Shown here one piece after another: positions 1 through 5,350 of a stretch of 7,687 bases of DNA. The stretch's first letter is position 1, and the number at the start of each line of letters is the position of its first letter. The stretch lies in the NCBI GenBank assembly GCA_021107975.1, contig JAIORT010000217.1, positions 1 to 7,687 of the forward strand. The letters run 5' to 3'. A program made the translations under genes and the position numbers. This DNA is from Bacteroidales bacterium (GTDB lineage Bacteria; Bacteroidota; Bacteroidia; Bacteroidales; JAADJA01). The notes beneath the pieces were generated by a model. That model was not told the DNA's origin and searched no databases. It saw only the letters and a list, made by a program, of their open reading frames with translations.

Positions 1-2
1 TC

Positions 3-46
3 TTTTCGGATTAGCTTTCCCACATTTTCTCTCTCAAATCCGAAAA
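3..46. repeat. Inverted repeat TTTTCGGATT / AATCCGAAAA
   Basis: Arms at 3-12 and 37-46 are perfect 10-bp inverted copies separated by 24 nt. No T-run follows on either strand, so it is not a typical terminator. The arms share the 9-mer AATCCGAAA with the arms at 624-633 and 727-736 on the other side of the toxin-antitoxin locus. Confidence 0.4.
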
Positions 47-150
47 AGCCCGTTATTCTAATCTAAAGGAAATTTAATAATTAAATAAAATGACAACTTA
101 AATTGCAATATTTAAAGAAAAAAATAAGCGATTTTTTTAATATAAAACTT

Positions 151-158
151 TATCTTTG
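151..158 (+). promoter_or_regulatory. Putative -7 promoter box for the toxin-antitoxin pair
   Basis: TATCTTTG matches the Bacteroidota -7 consensus TAnnTTTG exactly and lies 32 bp before the antitoxin ATG, which would give a leader of roughly 25 nt. The -33 element (TTTG) is not clear: only a T-run at 132-138 lies near, and the spacing is short. Assignment rests on the -7 box and position alone. Confidence 0.45.
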
Positions 159-190
159 TAGAAATGTAAAAAAACTATCATTAATTTATC

Positions 191-385
191 ATGTTACAGG
201 AAAATTTTGTTATTGATAAAAAAGGCAAAAAAATCGCCATTCAGATACCTATAAGGGTTTATGAGAAATTACTTGCCGATTCGGAAGAGCTCGAAGACAT
301 TAAAGAATATCGTAAGGCAAAAACGCATAAAAGCGAACCCATCCCGTTTGATCAGGCTTTTCGGGAAATTGAAGCCGGTTTATAA
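191..385 (+). CDS. Small antitoxin of a type II toxin-antitoxin pair (RelB/Phd-like)
   Basis: This encodes a 64-residue protein. The N-terminal part (about residues 5-30) has the pattern of short Bacteroidota antitoxins: a strand ending in a Lys/Gly turn (DKKGKK), a hydrophobic strand (IAIQIPI), then a helix beginning YEKLLADSEELEDI. The acidic and basic C-terminal half (residues 30-64, with a PIPFDQAF segment) would be the toxin-wrapping tail. By family knowledge such proteins bind the cognate toxin and autorepress their operon as DNA-binding dimers. Its stop codon TAA shares one base with the ATG of the next gene (TAATG), the usual translational coupling of antitoxin and toxin. A -7 box precedes it. 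The exact family (RelB versus Phd/YefM) is not settled by eye; the pairing with a RelE-like gene is the main support. The antitoxin reads as intact although its partner does not. Confidence 0.7.
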   Translation: MLQENFVIDKKGKKIAIQIPIRVYEKLLADSEELEDIKEYRKAKTHKSEPIPFDQAFREIEAGL

Positions 386-567
386 TGAGGTATATTGTTT
401 TTATTGAGCGCTATGCTCAAAAGCAAATAATGAAGCTTGATAAAAAGACTATTCCAATAATAAAATCAGCCATTGCTTCGCTCGCGACAAATCCACGACC
501 TTATGGTTATATTAAATTAAAAGGTAAAAAGAATGGTATAAATCAATTAAACCTTAACAATGCATAA
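385..567 (+). pseudogene. RelE/ParE-type toxin, C-terminally truncated
   Basis: Residues 1-51 fit the RelE/ParE mRNA-interferase/gyrase-inhibitor fold well: MRYIVFIERYAQKQIMKL, then a helix (IIKSAIASLA), then the family signature NPRPYGYIKLKGKKNG. After that signature the family normally continues with a YRIRVGDYRIIY-like segment and ends about 85-95 residues long in an HR(K/R)(D/E)xY tail that carries catalytic or core residues. Here the frame instead runs nine unrelated residues (INQLNLNNA) to a stop, giving 60 residues. I looked at the other two frames just after the break and did not find the missing strand, so a simple one-base frameshift does not explain it; an insertion or deletion near 533-540 does. 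The product is expected to be inactive. It overlaps the antitoxin stop by one base. An unusual short family that is still functional is possible but less likely. Confidence 0.65.
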
Positions 568-778
568 GCTTCATATTGTGCCATAGTTCTTTCGAATTTG
601 ACCGCTGGCATAGTGCATTAGTTAATCCGAAAGTAAATAATACATTGATTTACAATCCGATTCTATATTCAAGGCAAACCAGTCGTTTGTGTAAAAAATA
701 TTTTTTCTAATAAATCTCCAAAACCGCTTTCGGATTGCATATATAATTATAATGTGATGAGAAGAAGAACGGAAATAT
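568..778. other. Non-coding, dyad-rich spacer after the broken toxin
   Basis: No convincing gene was found here on either strand. The stretch holds several short inverted repeats: arms 624-633 and 727-736 (AATCCGAAAG / CTTTCGGATT), a GTAAAT/ATTTAC hairpin at 633-653, a CAAAC/GTTTG hairpin at 675-689 and a perfect AAAAAATATTTTTT palindrome at 693-706. A frame open from 649 to 780 has no start codon near its beginning and no recognised product. The arrangement suggests a structured repeat element or the remains of an insertion, not a protein gene. Confidence 0.4.
624..736. repeat. Inverted-repeat-bounded structured element
   Basis: Perfect 10-bp arms (624-633 and 727-736) enclose about 93 bp with three further dyads, as in a multibranched fold. 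An alternative closing pair, CAATCCGA (653-660) with TCGGATTG (730-737), is also perfect. Whether this is DNA-level (repeat or mobile remnant) or RNA-level structure cannot be told from one copy. Confidence 0.4.
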
Positions 779-827
779 AAGGATTACCTGCAAGGGGAAA
801 ATATTATCATGCAGGTAATCCTTTTTT
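779..827 (+). terminator. Strong intrinsic terminator downstream of the toxin region and of elbB
   Basis: A 14-bp perfect stem, 779-792 (AAGGATTACCTGCA) with 810-823, encloses a 17-nt loop. On the plus strand it runs into a T-tract (822-827), the classic intrinsic terminator for rightward transcription. On the minus strand the same hairpin begins 2 bp after the elbB stop and is followed by TTATATTT, so it can plausibly end elbB transcripts too. The shared hairpin separates two convergent units. Confidence 0.85.
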
Positions 828-1473
828 ACATCCTCTCCATCATCGCTTTCACAATATTAGATGCGCCTTTGGCAATTTGCAGAATATTAGCGTCAAGCAT
901 ATAGCAAGGAGTTGTGAAAACAAGATTTTTTTCATCGGCAATCACTTCGCCATGATCGGTTTGTTTGTGCGTGGCGCCCATTTTTTCAATAGCTTCGGCA
1001 GTACCGGCATCTTGCCCGATAGTTACTTCCACATCTCCGAAAATTTTTGCCATGATCACAGGTGAAATACATAAAGCCCCGATAGGTTTATGCTGTTCAG
1101 CCGTTTTTTGAATGGCGTTTACTACATCATCATTAATTGTACAATCCGGTCCTTTAAATGCAAAATCGCAAAGGTTTTTAGCAGCGCCGAATCCACCCGG
1201 GAAGATCAGGGCGTCAAAATCTGAAGGGTTGTACTCTTTCAAATCCTTGATATTCCCCCTGGCAATACGTGCTGATTCCACCAGCACATTCCTAATTTCC
1301 TTCATCTCCTCGCCGGTGATGTGATTGACCACGTGGTGCTGTGGAATATCGGGAGCAAATATTTCGTATTCTGCTCCCTGTTTTTTAATGGCAAGCATAG
1401 TTAAAGTGGCTTCGTGGATTTCTGCTCCGTCAAAAACGCCACAACCTGATAGAACTACTGCAAATTTTTTCAT
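826..1473 (-). CDS. elbB: ElbB-like glyoxalase/DJ-1 superfamily protein
   Basis: This encodes 215 residues, close to the 217 of E. coli ElbB. The protein belongs to the class I glutamine amidotransferase-like (DJ-1/PfpI) superfamily. Visible marks are the N-terminal strand and turn VVLSGCGVFDGAEIHEA with the conserved acidic residue Glu18, the FPGGFGAAKNLC loop (about 91-102), and the nucleophile elbow IGALCISP with Cys135. The C-terminal segment has TPCYML (188-193) and a closing helix. E. coli ElbB has been linked to isoprenoid biosynthesis and shows weak glyoxalase activity; its physiological role remains poorly defined, so the functional label is by family only. Expected cytoplasmic, with no signal peptide. 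The gene is divergent from the AMP nucleosidase gene across 103 bp and convergent with the toxin locus, with a hairpin terminator at its 3' end. The start at 1473 is supported by alignment of MKKFAVVLSGCG with the family N-terminus. No Shine-Dalgarno is seen. Confidence 0.92.
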   Translation of the reverse strand: MKKFAVVLSGCGVFDGAEIHEATLTMLAIKKQGAEYEIFAPDIPQHHVVNHITGEEMKEIRNVLVESARIARGNIKDLKEYNPSDFDALIFPGGFGAAKNLCDFAFKGPDCTINDDVVNAIQKTAEQHKPIGALCISPVIMAKIFGDVEVTIGQDAGTAEAIEKMGATHKQTDHGEVIADEKNLVFTTPCYMLDANILQIAKGASNIVKAMMERM

Positions 1474-1493
1474 AACGTAAATATTAATAAATA

Positions 1494-1501
1494 GAAAATT
1501 A
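1494..1501 (-). promoter_or_regulatory. Possible -7 box for elbB
   Basis: Read on the minus strand this is TAATTTTC, one mismatch from TAnnTTTG, 20 bp upstream of the elbB ATG. No good -33 element is visible, so this is a weak call. Confidence 0.2.
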
Positions 1502-1531
1502 GATATTCATATAATTATTTCCTCTATTCTA

Positions 1532-1561
1532 TCTGCGAATTTAACCTTTTTTTTAATTTTG
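1532..1561 (+). promoter_or_regulatory. Putative promoter for the AMP nucleosidase-holA unit
   Basis: The box TAATTTTG (1554-1561) matches TAnnTTTG. An imperfect -33 element, TCTG (1532-1535), lies 18 nt upstream, near the expected spacing. Transcription would begin around 1567, about 10 nt before the ATG at 1577 and after the alternative TTG at 1559, which argues that translation begins at 1577. Confidence 0.45.
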
Positions 1562-1576
1562 TCAAAATTTTACAAA

Positions 1577-2347
1577 ATGGAATCAAAAAAAGAAATTGTT
1601 GAGAATTGGTTACCGAGGTACACAGGAACTTATCTTGATGAGTTTGGTGAATATATATTACTGACCAATTTTCAGAATTATCTTGAAACGTTTGCCAGGT
1701 GGCATAATGTTCCTATAAAAGGCAAAGACCGTGCTATGCCCAGCGCCACAGCCGGCGAGATCACCATGATCAATTTCAACATGGGAAGCGCCAATGCTGC
1801 AACAATTATGGACCTGTTAAGCGCCGTAAAACCCAAAGCTTGCCTTTTCCTTGGGAAATGTGGTGGTTTGAAAAAGAAGAATGAATTAGGCGATTTAATT
1901 TTACCAATTGCTGCCATAAGAGGCGAAGGAACATCGAATGATTTTTTTCCTCCGGAAGTACCGGCTCTTCCTGCATTTAGCCTGCAGAAAGCAATATCCA
2001 CCACTATCCGTGATCATGGCAGGGATTACTGGACAGGAACAATCTATACTACGAATAGAAGAGTTTGGGAATACGACAAGCAATTTAAAAAATATCTGCG
2101 TAAAACCCGCAGCATGGCTATCGACCTTGAAACAGCAACCCTGTTTACTGTTGGATTTGCTAATGAAATACCAACCGGCGCCCTGTTGCTTGTTTCTGAT
2201 CAACCGATGATATCTTCGGGTATTAAAACCGAGCAAATCGATAAAAAGGTATCAGTGAAATTTGTTGAAGAACATTTGAAAATTGGGATTGATTCATTAA
2301 AGCAATTGATTAATGATGGACTTACTGTTAAGCATTTGAGGTTTTAA
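1577..2347 (+). CDS. amn: AMP nucleosidase, short Bacteroidota-type form
   Basis: This encodes 256 residues of the purine nucleoside phosphorylase fold. Predicted reaction: AMP + H2O to adenine + ribose 5-phosphate, in cytoplasmic purine turnover. Key parts are the N-terminal EIVENWLPRYTG and EYILLTNFQNY segments (about 6-35), a Gly-rich phosphate-site loop LFLGKCGGLKKKNELGD (about 90-106), AIRGEGTSNDFFP (113-125), the nucleoside-binding AIDLETATLF with Glu185, and LLVSDQPM (204-211). E. coli Amn is nearly twice as long because of an extra N-terminal regulatory domain. This short form lacks that domain, so its regulation should differ, and activity is inferred from family only. The frame extends back to a TTG at 1559, but family alignment begins near MESKKEIVENW and the -7 box covers the TTG, so I chose ATG 1577. 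holA begins 3 bp after its stop, indicating one transcript. Confidence 0.88.
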   Translation: MESKKEIVENWLPRYTGTYLDEFGEYILLTNFQNYLETFARWHNVPIKGKDRAMPSATAGEITMINFNMGSANAATIMDLLSAVKPKACLFLGKCGGLKKKNELGDLILPIAAIRGEGTSNDFFPPEVPALPAFSLQKAISTTIRDHGRDYWTGTIYTTNRRVWEYDKQFKKYLRKTRSMAIDLETATLFTVGFANEIPTGALLLVSDQPMISSGIKTEQIDKKVSVKFVEEHLKIGIDSLKQLINDGLTVKHLRF

Positions 2348-2350
2348 AAG

Positions 2351-3349
2351 ATGAAATTTGAACAAATAATAAATGACCTGAAAAACAAAATTTATTATCC
2401 TGTCTATTTTCTGGGAGGAGAGGAGGCTTTTTATATTGATGAAATTTCGGGTTTTATTGAAAAAAATGTTCTTACCGATACCGAAAAAGAATTCAACCAG
2501 ACTATTATTTACGGACGTGAGACTGATGTGCCTTCCATCATCAGTTACGCCAAACGCTACCCAATGATGGCAAACTACCAGGTGGTTATCGTTAAAGAAG
2601 CGCAGGATGTAAATAAAATTGAGGAATTATCTTCTTACATTAAAAATCCGCTAAACTCCACCCTCCTTGTTATCAACTATAAATACAAAAAAATCGATAA
2701 ACGAAAGTCCTTTGCCAAACTCATCGATAAAAAGGGTGTATTATTCGAATCGAAAAAACTTTATGATAACCATGTGCCGGGATGGATAACTAATTATGTT
2801 CAACAAAAGGGGTATAAAATTACTCCAAAAGCATGTATGATTCTGGCTGATTTTCTCGGTACAGATCTTGGCAAAATCGTGAATGAAATAAGCAAGCTGA
2901 TTTTAAATATTCCTGAAAACTCGGAAATTACCGATGAACTGATAGAGCAGAACATAGGTATCAGCAAGGATTTTAATGTCTTCGAACTGCAAAATGCCAT
3001 CGGTAAAAAGGAAATTTTTAAAGCCAATCAGATTGCCTGGTATTTTGCTGCAAATCCAAAAGAGAATCCGCTTGTAAAGACCATTATCATTCTTTACGGC
3101 TATTTTTCAAAATTGCTGATCTATCACCAATTAAAGGATAAATCGCAGAATAGTGCGGCAGCGGCTTTATCGGTACATCCTTTTTTTGTTAAAGATTATC
3201 AAACTGCTGCAAGGAATTACAATTATACAAAACTTACAAACATTATTTCGTATTTACATGAATACGATTTGAAGGTAAAAGGAGTGGATAACATATCAAC
3301 AACGGAAGGGGAATTGCTGAAGGAGTTATTGTATAAAGTTTTACATTAA
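2351..3349 (+). CDS. holA: DNA polymerase III, delta subunit
   Basis: This encodes 332 residues, typical for HolA. Delta is the clamp-loader wrench: within the DnaX complex it opens the DnaN beta ring so the ring can be loaded on primed DNA. The N-terminal AAA+-like region shows the family mark YPVYFLGGEEAFYIDE (about 16-31), which replaces a working Walker A, because delta does not hydrolyse ATP. A hydrophobic strand, STLLVINYKY (103-112), and the helical stretch LADFLGTDLGKIVNEISKL follow. The ISKDFNVFELQNAIG segment (about 204-218) opens the collar domain, which runs to the C-terminus (TEGELLKELLYKVL). It lies 3 bp after the AMP nucleosidase stop and is probably co-transcribed and translationally coupled. 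It is followed by a 122-bp AT-rich gap. Nothing is truncated. Confidence 0.93.
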   Translation: MKFEQIINDLKNKIYYPVYFLGGEEAFYIDEISGFIEKNVLTDTEKEFNQTIIYGRETDVPSIISYAKRYPMMANYQVVIVKEAQDVNKIEELSSYIKNPLNSTLLVINYKYKKIDKRKSFAKLIDKKGVLFESKKLYDNHVPGWITNYVQQKGYKITPKACMILADFLGTDLGKIVNEISKLILNIPENSEITDELIEQNIGISKDFNVFELQNAIGKKEIFKANQIAWYFAANPKENPLVKTIIILYGYFSKLLIYHQLKDKSQNSAAAALSVHPFFVKDYQTAARNYNYTKLTNIISYLHEYDLKVKGVDNISTTEGELLKELLYKVLH

Positions 3350-3407
3350 TCTTTCTGAAATGCACATTTAAGTTTTAAAAAAAATAAAAATTAAAAAATA
3401 TAATTAT

Positions 3408-3415
3408 TACTTTTG
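3408..3415 (+). promoter_or_regulatory. Putative -7 box for the yceD-rpmF-plsX cluster
   Basis: TACTTTTG matches TAnnTTTG and is followed by a run of six C residues near the expected transcription start. The preceding sequence is almost entirely A/T, with no TTTG at the proper -33 spacing. The leader to the yceD start would be about 50 nt. Confidence 0.45.
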
Positions 3416-3471
3416 CCCCCCAAATTATAAACCAAAGCTTTTGCACAGGTTTATTTTTAAAGTAAAGAAGA

Positions 3472-3990
3472 TTGAATTACTTGAAAGACTTTATTATCCC
3501 GTTCAGAGGATTAAGCATTGGAGTTCATAAATATAAATGGGAAATAGATAAGAAGTTCTTTGAGACTATTGAAAACCCTGAAATAGACAATAGTAATCTA
3601 TACGTTGATCTGAAACTGGAAAAACAAGAGAGGATGCTTATTCTTAATTTTACTATCACCGGTAAAGTGACTGTAAAATGCGACCGATGTTTAGATGACC
3701 TTGAGCTTTCGGTTGATAATAATGAGGTTTTATTTGTTAAATTTGGTTCGGAACGCAAAGAAGAAACTGAGGAAGTACTCATTATTCCCGAATCGGAGTA
3801 CCAGATTGATGTCAGTCGGCTAATCAACGAATTTGTAACTTTATCACTTCCTTTAAGAAAGGTTCACCCAATGGATGAAAACGGAAACAGCCTTTGTAAC
3901 AAGGAGATGATTAAAAAAATTGATGAAATCGCAGAAACAAAAACAATTGATCCCAGATGGGAAAAACTGAAGAATTTAAAAATTGAATAA
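3472..3990 (+). CDS. yceD: YceD/DUF177 family protein (23S rRNA accumulation protein)
   Basis: This encodes 172 residues, the usual size. YceD/DUF177 proteins are cytoplasmic, almost always sit before rpmF, and in E. coli and plants are linked to 23S rRNA accumulation or processing; the biochemical role is unsettled. Visible family marks are the N-terminal IPFRGLSIGVHKYKWEID, the CDRC pair (Cys70, Cys73) after a beta strand, the acidic strand region EEVLIIPESEYQIDVSRLINE, the LSLPLRKVHP segment (125-133), Cys142 (NSLCNKE), and the C-terminal DPRWEKLKNLK. Cys70, Cys73, His132 and Cys142 could form a metal site (inference). The start is odd: an in-frame TAA at 3463 leaves no upstream ATG, so initiation must use TTG at 3472 (matching family N-termini) or TTG at 3481. 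rpmF follows 22 bp later. Confidence 0.88.
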   Translation: MNYLKDFIIPFRGLSIGVHKYKWEIDKKFFETIENPEIDNSNLYVDLKLEKQERMLILNFTITGKVTVKCDRCLDDLELSVDNNEVLFVKFGSERKEETEEVLIIPESEYQIDVSRLINEFVTLSLPLRKVHPMDENGNSLCNKEMIKKIDEIAETKTIDPRWEKLKNLKIE

Positions 3991-4012
3991 AAATTAATAA
4001 ATACATAAAAAA

Positions 4013-4204
4013 ATGGCTCATCCGAAAAGAAAAATATCAAAGCAAAGAAGAGATAAAAGGAGAACCCATTATAAGGCTAAAGCACCTGTATTGGCTACTT
4101 GCCCGGCAACCGGCGAAGTACACAAATATCACAGGGGTTATTATGTTGACGGGGATCTTTATTATAAAGGCAAACTGATTTACTCAAAATCTGAAGCCGA
4201 ATAA
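4013..4204 (+). CDS. rpmF: 50S ribosomal protein L32
   Basis: This encodes 63 residues. L32 is a late-assembling protein of the large subunit, near the peptidyl-transferase region and exit tunnel. The N-terminus MAHPKRKISKQRRDKRRTHYKA is the canonical very basic L32 start. The central part keeps one cysteine (Cys30, in LATCPATGEVHKYHRGYY) where zinc-binding L32 proteins have four, so this is the zinc-independent (C-) form often seen in Bacteroidota. No zinc-containing paralogue is visible in the window. It lies between yceD (22 bp) and plsX (40 bp) in the same direction, the standard arrangement. The upstream leader is purely A-rich with no Shine-Dalgarno. Confidence 0.97.
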   Translation: MAHPKRKISKQRRDKRRTHYKAKAPVLATCPATGEVHKYHRGYYVDGDLYYKGKLIYSKSEAE

Positions 4205-4244
4205 TAATTTTAAAACTCTTTCTTATTAATTAAAATTTCTGTTG

Positions 4245-5201
4245 ATGAAAATCGGATTAGATGTTATGGGCGGTGATTATGCACCTGAAACTACAATTCA
4301 AGGTGCTGTTTTAGCCCATAATGAACTTCCTTCATCAGACAGAATTTTTTTATTTGGTCCAAAGGAAATCATAATAGACAAATTAAAAGAAATCGGAGCT
4401 GACCCTGCAAATTTCAGTATTGTTCATGCCCCTGATGTGATCGGGATGGGCGAGCGTCCTATCAAAGCCTATACACAAAAACCGGAATCCAGTATTGCTG
4501 TCGGACTCAAATACCTTAAGGATAAAAAAATTGATTCCTTTGCCAGTGCAGGAAACTCAGGCGTTACTCTTGTCGGAGCCATGTATAGCGTAAATAGCAT
4601 ACAGGGTGTTATACGACCAAGCACTTTAACCATTATCCCAAAGGAAAATGGCGGTATGAATGTAATGCTGGATATTGGGACAAACCCCGATATAAGACCT
4701 GACGTCCTTTACCAGTTTGCTATTTTAGGATCACTTTATTCCAAATATGTACTAAATGTTCCCAATCCCAGGGTTGGTCTTCTCAACATCGGGGAGGAGG
4801 AAGAAAAGGGCAACCTGTTATGTCAATCATCTTTCCGTCTGATGAAAGGTTCAAAAAACTTCAACTTTTATGGAAATATAGAAGGCAGGGATTTATTCAA
4901 CGATAAAGTTGATGTTATCGTCTGTGATGGCTTTACCGGCAATATTGTGTTAAAGCAAATCGAAGCCATGTATCGCATAATGGTTAAGCGAAACCTGGTG
5001 GATGATTATCTCAATAAGTTCAACTATGAAAATTATGGAGGAAGTCCTATCCTGGGAGTAAATGCTTCAGTTGTTATTGGTCATGGCATTTCAAACGAAA
5101 AAGCCATTAAAAACATGCTTTTTCTCTCAAAAGAAATCCACGAAGCTAAACTTACCAGGAAGATTAAAAGAGCTATGAATAAATACATTCAAAGTAAATA
5201 A
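4245..5201 (+). CDS. plsX: Phosphate acyltransferase PlsX
   Basis: This encodes 318 residues. PlsX converts acyl-ACP and phosphate into acyl-phosphate, the donor used by membrane PlsY to make lysophosphatidic acid; it is a peripheral, membrane-associated cytoplasmic enzyme. Family marks are IGLDVMGGDYAPE (3-15), the KPESSIAVGL segment (79-88), SAGNSGVTLVGAM (101-113), the MLDIGTNPDIRPDVLYQFAILG stretch (141-162), VGLLNIGEEEEKGN (177-190), VDVIVCDGFTGNIVLK (222-237) and YGGSPILGVNASVVIGHG near the C-terminus. A TTG at 4242 lies one codon upstream in frame, but the ATG at 4245 gives the standard MKIGLDVMGGD start. No Shine-Dalgarno is present. It precedes fabH, so initiation of fatty-acid synthesis and use of its products for phospholipid are encoded together. 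All signature regions appear intact. Confidence 0.96.
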   Translation: MKIGLDVMGGDYAPETTIQGAVLAHNELPSSDRIFLFGPKEIIIDKLKEIGADPANFSIVHAPDVIGMGERPIKAYTQKPESSIAVGLKYLKDKKIDSFASAGNSGVTLVGAMYSVNSIQGVIRPSTLTIIPKENGGMNVMLDIGTNPDIRPDVLYQFAILGSLYSKYVLNVPNPRVGLLNIGEEEEKGNLLCQSSFRLMKGSKNFNFYGNIEGRDLFNDKVDVIVCDGFTGNIVLKQIEAMYRIMVKRNLVDDYLNKFNYENYGGSPILGVNASVVIGHGISNEKAIKNMLFLSKEIHEAKLTRKIKRAMNKYIQSK

Positions 5202-5224
5202 ACTGATACTGAACAATACTGCAA

Positions 5225-5350
5225 ATGAATAACGAAATAAATAACTACAAACCAGATAATTATTTAAAATATCATTCGTCCGTACGGATGCGTTTTAGTA
5301 TAAATGCTATTTTTGTGATTTCAATAATTATTTGTATCAATATAAAATGA
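5225..5350 (+). CDS. Candidate small membrane protein overlapping the fabH start
   Basis: An ATG-initiated frame of 41 codons starts 23 bp after plsX and ends in TGA overlapping the fabH ATG as ATGA, the pattern of translationally coupled genes. The predicted peptide has a polar N-terminal half (MNNEINNYKPDNYLKYHSSV), a short basic patch (RMRF) and a hydrophobic C-terminal stretch of about 15 residues (INAIFVISIIICINI) ending in Lys. That could form one membrane helix, with the basic patch setting N-in topology. I recognise no family. Against it: no Shine-Dalgarno (uninformative here), an AT-rich spacer where chance frames with Ile/Asn-rich products are common, and an overlapping -7-like box and palindrome that may have another role. 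Treat as a hypothesis. Confidence 0.3.
   Translation: MNNEINNYKPDNYLKYHSSVRMRFSINAIFVISIIICINIK
5279..5288. promoter_or_regulatory. Palindrome TCCGTACGGA, possible operator before fabH
   Basis: A perfect 10-bp palindrome lies in an otherwise AT-rich spacer. It is 19 bp upstream of the -7-like box at 5308-5315, so it would cover the -33 region. That is a plausible repressor site, but no regulator is known from this window. Confidence 0.25.
5308..5315 (+). promoter_or_regulatory. Putative -7 box for fabH
   Basis: TATTTTTG matches TAnnTTTG, 31 bp before the fabH ATG at 5347, giving a leader of about 25 nt. The -33 element is not recognisable. It would give fabH its own transcript in addition to read-through from plsX. 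Confidence 0.4.

Noticed and set aside
1..66. A frame open from the window edge to TAA at 64-66, possibly the tail of a left-hand gene.
   Set aside because: Only about 21 codons, with an alternative frame open equally long; no recognisable C-terminus, and it overlaps the inverted repeat at 3-46.
533..600. A one-base frameshift restoring the missing toxin strand.
   Set aside because: The other frames give EWYKSIKP then a stop, or nothing like the YRIRVGDYRIIY segment.
669..740. A 23-codon ATG frame on the minus strand in the spacer.
   Set aside because: Very short, inside the dyad-rich element, with no coupling or neighbour support.
649..780. Plus-strand frame of 43 codons after the toxin.
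   Set aside because: No start codon at its beginning and no family resemblance except the weak tail noted separately.
877..1324. Plus-strand frames opposite elbB.
   Set aside because: They lie antisense to a well-supported gene and show no family features.
1678..2236. Frames on both strands within the AMP nucleosidase gene.
   Set aside because: Shadows of the real coding frame with Cys/Ser/Phe-rich, low-complexity products.
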